Positions 35,478 through 48,034 are shown, counted from the stretch's first letter. The stretch: DNA of 64,000 nt from Chamaecyparis obtusa (GCA_027943335.1 BSBK01008428.1:746501-810500), one strand, 5' to 3'. Notes: a model not told the origin generated them from the sequence alone. Made by a program: numbers and translations.

Positions 35478-35875
35478 GATGGCACTGCTTGCATATCATG
35501 AATCCATGGTCTACCAAGTAAGAGATTGTACGCAAGGGGACTAGCATCAACAATTTGAAATAAAATATCCTTCTCAATAGGGCCAATCTTAATAGGAAGG
35601 ATGGCCAATCTCTTGGAACTTCTTTCCACCTCATCATAGGCTTTGATGGTGATCTTCTTTCTAGTATCTATGACTTGTTCATAATAACCCAATATCTTTA
35701 AAATACTCAAAGAACAAATATTAAACCTAGTACCCCCATCTATCAACACACGCCTGACACAAGTTTTGTGGATCATGACTTCAATATGTAGGGCAAGGTT
35801 GTGTGGGTGTCTCAAAGCTTTATTATCATCTTCCAAAAAGGTAAGGTAATGAGGGCTAGCAAGATGGTTAACCAT
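35478..35875 (-). pseudogene. Aspartic protease of element C
   Basis: Cuts the Gag-Pol polyprotein. From 35875: MVNHLASPHYLTFLEDD, ALHIEVMIHKTCVRRV, then the active-site region VLIDGGTRFNICSL (DGG in place of DTG/DSG, a form I associate with plant Gypsy elements), a flap-like stretch, and LLLGRPWIHDMQAVPS, where element D is inserted. The catalytic Asp is present. Confidence 0.85.
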
Positions 35876-36331
35876 GTTCTAGAATTGGTCAATGTCTAAG
35901 TTGTTTGGGACATTCGATGCACACAAAGCATCCTCAAGGACTTGCTTGTGTCTCAGGGACAACTCTAAGAGCTCAAAGATTGAAATCTAAGCTGGGGTTC
36001 TTTGCAACTAATCTACAAGATTATAGCTCAACTTAGGATTCACAACTGGTTTTGTGGTGACATTCTTGGATGCCACTTGCTTTGTCTTACTAGGTTGACT
36101 TGAACTAGGTCCTCTAATGACAATGGGAACTTGTCTTCATGTGACAACATTAAGAGCTTGGGATGACATTCTAGAGTTAGGACCCTTTAGCACCACAACA
36201 AGTTCTTTATCAAAGATAGGAGGAGAGTCCACGTCTAGCTCATAACCATAGGGATATTTATTTCTCATCATTTTGACATTTTCTTCTACAACTTCAAGCA
36301 TGTTGACAACATTCTCTGCAGCTGTGTAAGT

Positions 36332-38479
36332 TTAATGGACCTTGGCCTTGCCATTCTTAGGTTTAGAGGTTTCCCCCTTCTCACATTTGGGCAAAGGTTG
36401 TTTGAATGCCTTGTGATCAGCATTGGTGTTCAATCCATCTATCTCAAGTTTTCCACTCTCAATGAGATCTTGGATAATATGTTTAAGTTTCCAACAGTTT
36501 TCAATATCATGTCCAACACCATTATGAAACTTACAGAAGGCTTTCTCATCCCACCAATGTGGCTTAACATCAGGTATATGATGCTTTGCGGGGTCTTGAG
36601 GATGTGCAAGATTGTTGGCAATGAGTGTTTTCAAGACATCCTCATATGAATCACTAAGTTTTGAAAATTGACGCCTCTCTTTCTTAGGCTTATCTTGGTA
36701 TCTTGGCTTATGCTCTTGTTGGTTAGAGGCATTGAACTTCATGGCTTGAACTGCACTAGACAAATGAAGAACACCTTTATCTTTGGGTTGAAAGGAGTCC
36801 ACAAATCCATCATTGACTACTTGTTTGTTCTTATTCCAATGTGAGTTCCTTCCTTTATCCTTGTTAGAGTTGTTGTTATTTTGACCATTGTTGTTGTTGT
36901 TGTTGTTTCCATGTTTGGTCAAAATTCCTTGTTCTATCAAAACATCCTCAATCCTACATGTGGTTTCAACCATGGTGTCAAAGGAATCAAAAACCATCTT
37001 CCTAACTTAATACTGCATTTCGGGAACCAAGTTGCTAACAAGGATGTCAATCTTCTCATCTTCAGGAATGGTCCTAGAGTAGCGAGAGAATTGTCATCTC
37101 CATCTTTGCAAGAAAGTGATAAAGGATTCCCCTTGATTTTTTTTTAGGTTGCATAATTCCAACATGGTGATAGATCTTGAAAGGTTGTATGCAAAATGTT
37201 GGACAAATCTATGGATGAGCTCTTTGAAAGTCTTGACAGGGGGAGTTATGTTGGTGAACCATTCCATTGCTTGGCCCTTAAGACTCCTTGGGAATAATCT
37301 CAAGAGGTACAAGTCATCTTGATGGAACTCAAAACTCATAATATAAAACTGACACACATGATCATGTGGATCTCCATTCCCATCATACTTGTCATATTGA
37401 GGGATCTCAACCTTTCTAGGAAAGTCTTTCATGCTCACACTCTTGTCAAAAGGATTAGGACAAATAGAGTCAAGTGAGAATGAACTCTTGGGTGCCAACA
37501 TCTTTTCCATCATACTCTTCATTTGTTTGATCTCTTCTTCTTGAGATGGGCCTTGTTTCTTAATCTTCTTGTCCACATCAAAGTTGTAGGGGACTCTAGC
37601 ACCCTTTTTGATTAAACTTTCTAGGAACTTGTCTTTTTTTTGCTCCAAGTATCTCTCCACATACTATTGGAAGAGTGGTTCTTTTTGTATCTTCATGAAG
37701 TCTTGAGAGTTGAGGTCAAGACTTGAGCTACCTCCCCCATATTGTGAACCATGGTGAGCATGTTGAGAAGGTTGTCTTGAGTTCCTAAGAGGTGTTTGTC
37801 TCCTATAATGCTATTGTTATGAAGCCCTTATTCCTCTAGGTCTAGGAGATCTTGAAGGTATTCTTGAACATCTTCCACTTTGTGGAGTCTTGGATGGAGT
37901 GGATGGAGGAGAGTTATTTCCACCACCAACACACATGTTGTTGTATTGATCATTAAGTTATTGAGCCAAGAGTCTATCTTTCTCTTCTTGTGCAGCTCTC
38001 CTTTCTATTTCCAATAAGGCTTGTTTTTCCAACTCTAGGAGTCAAAATTTCTCTTCCTTTGCAGCTTGTTCATCTAGGAAGGCTTTCTTTTCATGCTCAA
38101 TTCTCTTGATTCTTTCACTTGTGTATCTTGAAGTTGTTTGGAGCGGTGAACTTGGTCGCGAATGCTTAAACAAGTCATTGGTATATGATGCATTCACATG
38201 AGTATCATAAGGTTCATCATCTTGACTATCATGTTGTGATTGTTCTTCTTGATAAGATTTCTTCATTTCCCTTTTAGCCCTTTGGTGTGCATCCAAATAC
38301 CTAGTTGACATAAGGGGTGAAACTAGTTGATTTTCATGAGAGGAACTGCCAAACAGAATGGTGTCTCTATGTCTTTCAAATATGTTGTAAATAATTTTAT
38401 CCCTTTCTTCCCTCTCTCTTTGATTCATTGTGTAACTCATATCCATATCTAAATGAGAAGGTGCTAAGGGTGTGCTCAA
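36332..38479 (-). pseudogene. Gag of element C
   Basis: From 38479 down. N-terminal charged region with IERIKRIEHEKKAF-like helices (38479-38042). Then 37660-37094 with KVEIPQYDKYDGNGDPHDH, LFPRSLKGQAMEWF, FKELIHRFVQHF and GESFITFLQRWR, the Retrotrans_gag capsid domain. Then 36997-36332 with a poly-Asn stretch and the knuckle CKFHNGVGHDIENCWKLK. Stops lie between these blocks near 38040, 37662 and 37090-37000. It packages element RNA in the parent element; this copy is broken. Confidence 0.85.
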
Positions 38480-40768
38480 CTCACTAAGATTACTCTTGGG
38501 ATCAAACCAAACTTTTGAATTATTCCTAGGGGATTGATCAAAGACGGGCTCTTTTCCTTTATGTTTTTGGCGAGTTTGAACTAAGGGTAATTGGTCAAAG
38601 ACTACTTGAGGTCATTTTCCTTGATTTACTTGATATCTTATCGTAACCAACATGAAAGAAAGGGCACTAGGTGAAAAGATGACCCTAAGAAATGTTGGTA
38701 TCAAACTAGGATAGTAAGAGCACTCAATCATCCAAAAGAGAGATGATAAGATAGAATTTTTGCAAAAGGAATAAACCAACACTGCCATAGAGATGCCCAA
38801 TAAATGGGTAAGTACCCTAACACATATGGATCAGGAGGATGATTTACCCAGGTTATATTGATTGAATTTTAATTTTTAGGGAAGTGAATAGACAAGAGAT
38901 TACTAAAACTCTCCAAGCATGTTATCAAAGGATCCAAAGGTTAATCTTCTCAACAAGAATGATTTCTAACTTACCGACTCCAAGCAAGGTCACTTGTGAA
39001 ATCAAATGTTACTAATTCAAGAGGTCAAAACACATGAACCCAAGGTGCAAACAGGATTCTAACAGTGGGGTAAGTGACCTAATCTAATTCGGATCGACCA
39101 AGGAAGACTGGAAATGACAAGAATCAGCTCACTATTTTGACAAATTGGGGATAGTCTCGTGTGAGAGAATGTAGTCTCACACAAAGAAATGCCAGGGCTC
39201 ACGCGAGAAAATATCAAGCTTGCACAAAATAATGAAATCTCATGTGAAGGATTGCTTAGAATCAGGTGATAAAATGGGATCAGACTGCTTGACAACAAGT
39301 TGTAAACTCAAGAACTCAATTTTTTGTTCATTTCAATTGATCAATCAGATGCATTAACAGATTCTTATCACTAATCAGGCATGCAAGATAGAAATTAGGG
39401 AGTTCAAGCAAATAGTTGTCTTCAAACAATGAGCAAGGGACAAAGCAACCTTGTGCATGAACAAGAATAGTGACTTAGTATGCTACTCCTTAAAGATTCT
39501 ACTTGTGTATGTTCTCAAAATGTTTTTCTAGTCATGCACATAGTCCTAGCAAATAAAAATTTGGTTACACTATGGTTCTTAGTAATGGTTTAACTCTATA
39601 AATTTTGCAATCTCAAGAGGGATAACTCCAATCTAGGTGCACCAAGGTTTTGAAACATTCCAAGAATTTAATCAATCAGAGATGCTAAGGAGATCTGACA
39701 GCCCAACAAGAAACTACACCTGTGAAGATTTCTTCCACAAGGATATTTATATAGCGGTTGTTGCTACCATGGCAAGAATAGCTATTATCGCTTGAGATTC
39801 TGTCCACATGGTTGACCCAATAAAGGGAATTTCCACTATGGTTAACCCTCTCTAAAAAGGTGACTCACAAAAAAGACCACATGGGGACTTGGTTTAGATT
39901 CAAGGATTTGAGTTTCTGATACTCTCCAAAAAGGGAGTAGAGCATAATCCTCTAGCCTCTTCACTTCACCAAAACATAGAAAATAGATTCATTGACACGC
40001 TAAGATTGAAACCACCTCACCAAGGTTCATGATGCCAACAACAATGTCTACCGAGCTCTCTAAGAGGGTCTAAGAGAGAACATACTGATCAATGTTGAGG
40101 ACTAAACCAAGTAAGATAGTGAGATAGTAACAATATCCTCCCTACCTACAAGGGGTTCTATCATCAAGAAGAGCTTGGCAAGAAACCCACTCTCTCAAGA
40201 ATGCCACAAATAGTGTTCATAGGGCATAATTACTATGTGAAACATATATGCAAGAGAATGAATCTATGTTCCTTTTAGAGCCCAAAATTGAAGTTTGATT
40301 TATGAAAGCAATAAAGCACTCAAGCTAGACACATGAAAGGTTCATTTTATGCCCAAAAATCCAAATGTTATAGAGATTGTAGTAACTCACCTTAGGTCCA
40401 AAGATTTGCAATCCAATGTTATGCTGCCTCAGAAAATAGAATCAGAGAAATAACCACATCAACCATTAAATGTTAGAAAATAACAAGTAAAAAGTAAATC
40501 TACAAATTTTAAGTCTCTGATGTCATAATTTTGTGCGAGACAGTACACAGTGTCACGCGAGAAAGTACACAGGCCCTAGCGAGAAAGTACATAGGCCCAC
40601 GCAAGAAAACATCTTTGTCATGCGCATAAATGCTAATACTAGCACAACTTCACATGATACAATGAGAAACTTTGTGCGAGACTCCATAACAGTGATGCAT
40701 AGAAGTACGAACAGTGCACAAAAATAGTTAGAAAAATAAAATAAAATGAGGCTAGAAATAGAATTTTC
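38480..40768 (-). other. Long 5' leader of element C
   Basis: About 2.3 kb between the priming site and gag on the minus strand. No ORF with a domain. Short repeats of CACGCGAGAAAGTACA type occur at 40530-40690 and again near 39165-39245. Long leaders are usual in Tat elements. Confidence 0.6.
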
Positions 40769-40791
40769 GGCCCCACGGTGGGCACCAAAGA
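40769..40791 (-). other. Primer binding site of element C
   Basis: On the minus strand TTTGGTGCCCACCGTGGGG follows the 5' LTR directly. It has the GGYGCCCACCGTGGGG core I know from plant Gypsy elements, with one C-to-T-type change. Confidence 0.85.
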
Positions 40792-41788
40792 TGTGTGCTA
40801 AAATATTGTCACACTTCTATGAGTCATTAAATCCAAGATTTCTCAAGAATGAGGTCTCAAATGGTGACTCATAGCTCTCTATTCATGGAGTACAAGAGTT
40901 TCTAATGGAAGCCCTCATATTAGACCTAGTTTGTGCCCATGCAAGTACACCATAAAATGAGAGATTCAAAGAGGAAAAGAAAGAATGCTAGTATTCATGA
41001 TCATCAAGTATGCATGCAAATGAAAATGAAAGCTATTCTATATGATAACAATGCATGAAAGCAAACTAATCTATGAAAGGAAATGCTTATGCAAGATTAT
41101 TCTATGAAAGGAAATATGAATCTAATCTAATATGCAAGTGCAAGATTAATCTAAATGGATTGCCATGGGGCATGAGAGAAGAAGACCAAAAAAAAGAGAA
41201 GTTGCAATGTTCAAGCTCAAGTGCTCAAATTCTTCTCCAAAATTGCTCTCCAAACCTGCAGCATAACAATATAAAAATCATGTATATCTAAATGAGAAGG
41301 AGAGGGCTCCTTATAAAGGATTTTAGAAATGAATGGACAGTCAAAATTAAGAGGCAAAAAGAAATGAGCAATGGTAGAGATTAAATCTTGGTTGATCCAT
41401 GTGCTCAAGATTCTTTTAAGAGGCAAAAAGATGAAAAAGGCCCACCACTTAGAAGTATGTGCATTCAAAGTGGAGAGAAAAAAGGATTTTTATTTATTTT
41501 ATTTCCCTTTTCAACACAAAGAGATATTTTAAGTGGGGATTTTATTAAAAGGATGATTTTATTTAATTAAAAGGGAAGTTTTCTTTTAATTAAATGAGGC
41601 TTAAGATAAAATGATCAAACTTTAGGAAATATTAAAATAATTAAATTAATTATGATTTGATCAAGAAAATTGATTTGAATTGAAAATATTACAAAGCACT
41701 GATTCAGGATATTGATAAATTGGTTCCATCATTTGATAAATTGAAGAATGGGGCCCAAAGTCTAGGCAACCATTTTAGGGTGCATACA
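40792..41788 (-). repeat. 5' LTR of element C
   Basis: 997 bp, matches 11751-12747. Ends TGT...ACA, followed by the target copy AGTAT (41789-41793). Confidence 0.93.
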
Positions 41789-41961
41789 AGTATTACTACT
41801 TAAGAGAACAAGTACAAGAGAAGAAATTAAAGCTAGAATTTGTTACATCTAAAGAGCAACTTACACACATATTTACCAAGCCTCTACCGAAGGATACTTT
41901 TGAATATTTGAGGACTAAACTTGGGGTCTTCCCATGTCTACCGGTCACTAATGTGATCTAG
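41789..41961 (+). pseudogene. RNase H C-terminus of element B, after the C insertion
   Basis: Takes up the B frame again: YYYLREQVQEKKLKLEF, then TSKEQLTHIFTKPLPKDTF and YLRTKLGVFPC, the conserved Copia RNase H end, with TAG at 41959. It shows that 11746-41793 is one insertion into B. Confidence 0.92.
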
Positions 41962-42514
41962 AGATTGCATCAGCCTAATCTTATTAGAAGATCATTCATG
42001 TTGATGCAGCATAGTTCACACTTTGGATTCTATCTAAGGTTGTGAAAGGTTGAAGAATTGGAATAGATTTGCATAACAGTATACAGAGATATAGTGAATG
42101 CACCAGACAACAAAGAGCTACATGAATACTACAGAGCTATATATTTATATTGTTCTTTAGCATTGCTATCAAAGGGAGAGAATATTCAGTTAAATACATG
42201 TCACAAGGAGAGAGATCTCAATATGAAATAGAGACAAAGGGAGAGAAATTTAATGGGAGATCTGAAAGTATGGGAGAGCACTGAAGATTAGTTACTGAGA
42301 ACAGAAGAAGATCTAAGAGCTACAAAGATCACATCTGCAGAAGATAGTCTGAACTTGAAAATGCTATTATGTAACGTAGTGATTAAACATATTAAGCTAG
42401 GGAGAGCTTATACTGAGTTACAGCATTTGTTTACAAAGTTGTAGAATACATGTTTGGTATGTGTATGTCATATTTCATATTACTTGTGTTGCCATCAATG
42501 CCAAAGGGAGAGAT
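41962..42514 (+). other. Non-coding 3' part and polypurine tract of element B
   Basis: No ORF. Ends with CCAAAGGGAGAGAT (42501-42514), the polypurine tract before the 3' LTR. A related AAAGGGAGAGAA lies near 42236-42247. Confidence 0.7.
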
Positions 42515-43986
42515 TGATGAACTACAACTGATTTGAATAAACTGTATGACTTGAAGATCTGTGATTTGAGATCACTAAGTTGCTAATTAGATATGTAAGA
42601 TGATTAAATTAGTAATATGTTGTCATTGATGTCAAATAAGTTTTGACAGTACTTATCTTGTAAGTTAGTATACCCAAACATCTGTAGAAGAAGGAAAAGA
42701 GATGAAGAACATATATATCTACATGAGGAAGATGGATATAACAGATAAGGATAAGGAATACATTGGGCAACTTATGGATGAGTCTATGACCTTATATTAT
42801 TGACTTGATTATGTTGCATTCATCTATGATGAAGAAAAGAGCAAAAATGCACAAGGCAGTATGGTCGGTTAAAGAAGCATTTCAGTATACACCAAGCAAT
42901 GTAGTGTATACCAAGCACAGTATAAACTGAGTGTGTTTGCACCGACACATTTCTTTGTTAACCAATAATGAAGAAAGGAATCAAATGATCAGTTTAGCCG
43001 ATAAGGATTGATGAGATGGAAAAGTACCTTGAACTTAGTGTTGGAGATAATGTTTGTTACAAAGATCTATGACTAACATAATTCGAAGAAGATCTAAAGG
43101 ATGGAAACAAAATGTGTTACCGACATATCAACCAAGGAAGGTTTAAGCAGAAGAATCAACAAAGGAGTATAAGCGGCAAAATCTGATGGATGAAATTAAA
43201 ATGGTTTACTTGTCTACTTAAGAGACTAGGGTTTCATGATGAAACTTATGTCAGAGGAAGGAGACTGCAGAACTATCACATGAACAGAGACTAGTTAAAG
43301 AGAACTGAACTATAGAGATTATCGAGCATCAAAAAGCTATAACTGAGAGATAGTAAGTTATTGAATATTGTTGAAATAGAATTGATATATTGATCAAAAG
43401 ATTTGAATGAGCATAATATAGATTTGAACATCTACAATAGAAGTTGTATTGTAATCGGATCACCTACTGTTACATTTTAACCATTATAAATAGATAAATC
43501 TCTTAACCGAGTGGACTAGAAAGTCTTGTCATGTCATTCATAGAATGTACATTTGTTATCCTATCAACCCCATACTAAATGTTGGTTGGACGATAACAGT
43601 CAGTGTTAAATCCTCTAACAAGGTCACACATTACAATGTGTTTTATAACCTTTAACAAGGTTGGGTCTTCACCGACCTCACTTCAAAAGAGTGAACAATT
43701 TTTGGGTTGCCGGTCCTAGGTGGTTTTTCCCTTTACAGGGTTTCCACGTTAAATCTTTTATGTTATGTGTTGACTGTGATGATTGTTTGTTATCATACTT
43801 TACATGTTGCGTATTTAATTTGATCGATGAATATACTAATTTGTTAACTGGTAATCGGTAAAAGCACATACATATTAGTATTTTATGTTACCAAGTTGTA
43901 GAAGTTTAAGTAAATTGTTTTTGGATGTACATTTTGTATTTGGGACTAAGGATAACTGATTCACCCCCCTCTTAGTTATTCTAACA
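42515..43986 (+). repeat. 3' LTR of element B
   Basis: About 1472 bp from TGATGAACTAC to TTCTAACA. Its last 151 bases match 6131-6281. TTATAAATAG near 43484 is a possible TATA box. Several ACCGA-type motifs. Confidence 0.85.
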
Positions 43987-44017
43987 CTCCCTTTCCTCAA
44001 AAGCAATAGTTTTAGTT

Positions 44018-44022
44018 GCATT
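44018..44022. repeat. Left target-site copy of element F
   Basis: GCATT, identical to 47888-47892. Confidence 0.93.
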
Positions 44023-44369
44023 TGTTAGAGTAATAGATATATTTGACTTTATAATTAAATCATTTCGATTTAATTACTTAAGTCCTCTATTATTCTTTTT
44101 CACTTAAGCTATCTCTTTTAGGTGCATAATAATTAATATTTCTATTAATTATTATTGCACAACCTAGTTTTTTGTGGCTTTAGGGTTTCTATTTTTATAA
44201 GCCGCTTTTGTAATTATTTCTTTCATTCTCTCTTAATACATTTTGAGCTCTAACATTTTGAGCACAAGAGGGTTTTGCTTTTTCTAGTTTTTAGCTTCAT
44301 TCTTTGTAATAGGTTTATTGCATGCAGCTGGATCTTAGAGTTGAATCTGATATTTCATCAGTTTCTACA
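44023..44369 (+). repeat. 5' LTR of element F
   Basis: 347 bp, TGTTAGAG...TTTCTACA. Also related to the LTR of element G (TGTTAGAGTAATAT...CCTACA). Confidence 0.95.
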
Positions 44370-44382
44370 TGGTATCAGAGCC
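44370..44382 (+). other. Primer binding site of element F
   Basis: TGGTATCAGAGCC directly after the LTR, initiator methionine tRNA type. Confidence 0.93.
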
Positions 44383-45487
44383 ACGCTGCTGTAGCTTGTT
44401 CGCAGTTTACTGAAGCTGTGGATCCAGCCCTCTCCTTCTGGAGTTTTCAGTTATTTTTTTTTATTGGATCTAGGGGGTCTCATTTTTTTAGAACACTTTG
44501 GGCTAAAACCAACCTCACAGTTGCATTCAAAAGGCCCAAAAACCCCTATTTCCATATAAAATTTGATCTATTTGGCCTCCGGGGCTTCTGGGTGAATTTT
44601 TTCAGCCCCCAAGGGTCGTACGGATACGTTTTTCGAAAAAAATTTTAAAAAAAAAGGTTTTGTGCTTGGTTTTTAATGCACCACCACCGCACCACCACCT
44701 CGCCACCGCCGCACCATCGACACCCCACCGGCACGCCACCGGCGCCCCGCCAGCCGCCCCCACGCCACCAGTGCCCTGCCGACCGCCACCGCGCCTCCGG
44801 CCGCTCCGCCGGCCGCCACCCGCGCCACCGGCACCCAGCCGGCCACCAGCGCTCGGCTGCCGCACCGCCACCGCCGCCGCTGGCCACCTGCGCTCAGCCG
44901 CTGCACCACCCCACCACCCGCCGGCCGCCGCCCATCCTTCGCCCGGCAGCCTACAGCAGGTGACGTCACCTGCTGACGTCACTTGCCGGTGACTTTCCGG
45001 CGCTGGATTTTATTTTTCGGTGATTTTTTCAAATTTTTCAGCAGCTTCAAAATTTTTTGGAATGATGTCATGTTGACGTCAGCGACAGGCCCGTGACGGT
45101 CATACGGCCGTCAACTTTTTTGTCGTCACTGGTTTTTTCCAGAGAGCTTGCATTTTGGGGGTACTTGGGCATTTTTTCTCCTACAGGGTTCATACGAACT
45201 CGAAAATCATCATATGATATATCACCGGAAAGGTCTTTCCGAGACAGACGCAATGATGCTAGTTTGGTTTACTAGTTCAGCTATTTGACTTCTCTTTTTT
45301 GGTGTCAAAGTAGAAACTTCTATTTTCCTCCTCCTCTGCATCTGGAGTCCAGGTTTTCTCCTCATTTTTTGTACTTTCAGTTATTTTCTGTATGGGGGTT
45401 TGATTTATACATTGTGGGGGGGGTGTTTCTCATTTTTGTAATTTACTTCAAAAAAGACCCTTCTACTTTTGTCTTCTTCTTCTCTCA
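44383..45487 (+). other. Leader of element F with a GC-rich block
   Basis: About 1.1 kb before gag. 44672-44995 is almost pure CCGCCACC-type sequence, while the flanks are AT-rich and match the leader of element G (61099-61725) on both sides of it. G has no such block. Frames are open on both strands across it only because of its composition. Confidence 0.75.
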
Positions 45488-47341
45488 ATGTCGGACCCCT
45501 CTGTGGCCCGGCTAACACCGCACAATTACCACACATGGAAAGCACACATGACCAGGCTGCTCATGTCACGTGGCTTATGGCCATGTCTAGATGAACACCA
45601 ACCTGTCCTACAGCGTCCCTTTGAGGTTCTTCAGCACAGGAACAAAATGGATGAAGCCATGGGTTTGATTGCACTGAACATCTCTGACAGTCTCTTATTT
45701 CACCTGGAAGGTTTGACCACTCCTAGGGCTATTTAGAGAAAGTTTTCAACCTTGTTTGGTACAGTCAATGAATTCTGGAAGCTTCAGATTGATGCAGAGT
45801 TGACCTCTTTGACTCCTTCTGATTTCCCCACTATAGAGGACTTCTTGATGAAGTTCAAGTCTTTGCGTACAATTTTGCAGGGATGTGGAAAAATCAAGAC
45901 AAATGATGAGTGTATCTATTTGATACTCTCAAAGTTGCGAGGACAGTACCAGATCTTTTCTTCCACTTTCTACTCCACCATGGATGCTTTGGGTACCAGA
46001 CATGTTATGCCCTTTTTTGAGAATTTCTGTGACAGGTTGACTCGTGAGCAGTCCAAGATCACTCAGATGGATTCACTTACAGGTTCACAGTCACAGGCAT
46101 TGCTTGCCAAGACACCTCAGGATTCTCAGAAGCAGAAACCGAAGCAGATATCTGATTCCTCTTCTCATCACTCTACTGGCCCACCATCTTCTTCTAAGAA
46201 GGAGAAATAGAAGACTGAGAGCCCTTCATGTTCCTATTGTCAGAAGGGAACACATGATGAGTCACTTTGCTATCAGAAGAAGTTTGATGGTTACGAGAAA
46301 CAGATAGCAGATTTGCAAGCTCTTCTTCAAAAGAGCAATCTTTCCTCTCCATCCTCTTTTGGCTCACAGGGGTTTGCTTATCAGTCTTCCTCTATCTATT
46401 CTACAGCTGGACAGGATCTTGGAAAGGGTCATGCATTACGGGCTTCTGTTGCATCCCCTTCACAGGTCCCTTGGATATTGGATTCAGGTGCTTCTCACCA
46501 TATGGCATCTTCTCAAGAGATCTTCTCTTCTTTTGAAGATTCTCCTATTCCCCATATTATCATTGGGAATAACACTGTTATGACAATCTGTGGGAAAGGC
46601 ACTGTATGCATTCAGGATGGCATATTCAATGATGTGTTGTATGTTCCATCTCTGTCTACAAACCTTCTCTCAGTTTATCAGATTACTCATAGTGGGTCAG
46701 GGAAGACAGTTGAGTTCACTCCAGATTTAGTTTTCATCCGGGATAGTTTGACAGGAGGTATTATTGCTACAGGGACAGTTGTTCATTCCACCCGTCTCTA
46801 CTCCTTTTCACACTTTGGTCCACCTTTGCCAGAGCACGACTCTCCTCCTTTGAGAGAACATATTGTGGTACAGTCAGGTCACTTGAACCTCTGTGTGGTT
46901 CCTGAGACTACTGTTGTGACTGCCATGCCACCTCCTGTTGAGCTCTCTTCTGTTCAGTAGGTTTCTTCTTCAGCACTGCCTGATCCTCCAGCTCCATTCA
47001 TCGAGCCACCAGGTGCAGTTGTTGAGGATTCTACAGAGGACATTCATCTCCTCTTTGATGACAGTGTCTACACGCCTGTCATACCACTTACATTGGGGAT
47101 TCCCTTTCAGGATCCTCGTGTCTTCTCCTTTGAGCATCAGCTCGGCCTTCCAGTGACACCTCAGCTTTCGAGGTTACCTCTTCAGTGTCCACTGACTTTC
47201 ACTCCTCTGCATTGGAGTCACAGTGGCTTGTTCATTGATCCAGGGGTTCTTTCCTTCCAGGGGGGCTTTGGAGCCTCAACCTTCTCTCACGGGGGGGTTG
47301 GCAGCACGCATTGTACTTATGGCTTTGAGAGAGTCTCTTGA
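45488..47341 (+). pseudogene. Gag-protease ORF of element F
   Basis: One frame of about 618 codons from MSDPSVARLTPHNYHTW (ATG at 45488) to the TGA at 47339, broken only by TAG at 45734, 46208 and 46958. UBN2 gag: AHMTRLLMSRGLWPCL, AMGLIALNISDSL, TIEDFLMKFKSLRTIL. Zinc knuckle CSYCQKGTHDESLC just after the TAG at 46208. Protease active site WILDSGASHHM (46471-46504), then DVLYVPSLSTNLLSV and the first part of a pre-integrase region. The tail (IPFQDPRVFSFEHQLGLP) is shared with G and is not a known pol domain. The gag makes the particle; the missing enzymes must come from another element. Confidence 0.9.
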
Positions 47342-47540
47342 AGTCATCCTTTTTTGTCTTTGCTTACTTTTACATCTCTTTTTGGAGAGGAGTTTTTCCC
47401 ACTGGGTTTTCTCCTTTACTCCGGTTTATAGAGATTTCCTTGTTCTGGGTACCTGATCAGGCCTTGTTGCCGGGACCCTTTTTTCTTGCTTTCTTAGCTG
47501 TGCTAGGTTAGCTTCCTCTTGAGCTACGCTTAAGGGGGGG
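47342..47540 (+). other. 3' untranslated part and polypurine tract of element F
   Basis: Matches 63556-63764 of element G. Ends TTAAGGGGGGG (47530-47540) just before the LTR. Confidence 0.85.
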
Positions 47541-47887
47541 TGTTAGAGTAATAGATATATTTGACTTTATAATTAAATCATTTCGATTTAATTACTTAAG
47601 TCCTCTATTATTCTTTTTCACTTAAGCTATCTCTTTTAGGTGCATAATAATTAATATTTCTATTAATTATTATTGCACAACCTAGTTTTTTGTGGCTTTA
47701 GGGTTTCTATTCTTATAAGCCGCTTTTGTAATTATTTCTTTCATTCTCTCTTAATACATTTTGAGCTCTAACATTTTGAGCACAAGAGGGTTTTGCTTTT
47801 TCTAGTTTTTAGCTTCATTCTTTGTAACAGGTTTATTGCATGCAGCTGGATCTTGGAGTTGAATCTGATATTTCATCAGTTTCTACA
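47541..47887 (+). repeat. 3' LTR of element F
   Basis: 347 bp, three differences from the 5' LTR, followed by target copy GCATT (47888-47892). Confidence 0.95.
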
Positions 47888-48034
47888 GCATTCTGATTGT
47901 AAAGGAAGTTGACCTTCTTTGGAAACTCAACCTCACTTGTCATGTACCATACTTGGAGGTTGTTTCCATGTTTCACAAGGTCTCTTAGGTCACTAATCAT
48001 CACTTGAGACCAGGTGCATAATTTTATGATAACA
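47888..48034 (+). repeat. End of the 5' LTR of element H
   Basis: With 43987-44022 it matches 52251-52429: shared CTTGGAGGTT, TTTCACAAGGTCTCTTAGG and AGGTGCA. Ends GATAACA, followed by a Gypsy-like priming site. Confidence 0.7.

Larger units (their letters stand above)
11751..41788 (-). mobile_element. Element C: Tat-type Ty3/Gypsy retrotransposon, minus strand, hit by three insertions
   Basis: Two 997-bp LTRs (11751-12747 and 40792-41788), a priming site at 40769-40791, then on the minus strand gag, protease, RT, RNase H, a second RNase H, integrase and a non-coding 3' part to the polypurine tract at 12748. Two RNase H domains and the Gypsy gene order point to the Tat group. Target duplication ATTAT/AGTAT. 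Inside it lie element E, a solo LTR and element D. Its own sequence is 11751-14100, 21338-23409, 24631-28148 and 35478-41788. Confidence 0.92.
6131..43986 (+). mobile_element. Element B: Ty1/Copia retrotransposon split by elements A and C
   Basis: 5' LTR remnant (6131-6281), initiator-Met-type priming site, broken gag, protease, integrase, reverse transcriptase and most of RNase H run to 11750. RNase H resumes at 41789, and the 3' LTR is 42515-43986. The domain order gag-protease-integrase-RT-RNase H defines Copia. The gap is filled exactly by element C. The right flank CTCCC (43987-43991) begins the LTR of older element H, so B is inserted in H. The coding part also carries a 1.37-kb internal tandem duplication. 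Confidence 0.9.
44023..47887 (+). mobile_element. Element F: Copia element with gag and protease only
   Basis: Identical-length 347-bp LTRs (44023-44369, 47541-47887; three differences by eye), target duplication GCATT, initiator-Met-type priming site at 44370, polypurine tract TAAGGGGGGG at 47531. One ORF gives gag, zinc knuckle and protease, then a short unknown tail. Integrase, RT and RNase H are absent. Element G has the same layout. It is among the younger insertions judging by LTR likeness. Confidence 0.93.

Noticed and set aside
44602..44992. Several overlapping open frames on both strands in the GC-rich block
   Set aside because: They come from base composition: no stop triplets are likely in C/G-rich repeats, and no protein has a domain. 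Kept only as a composition finding.
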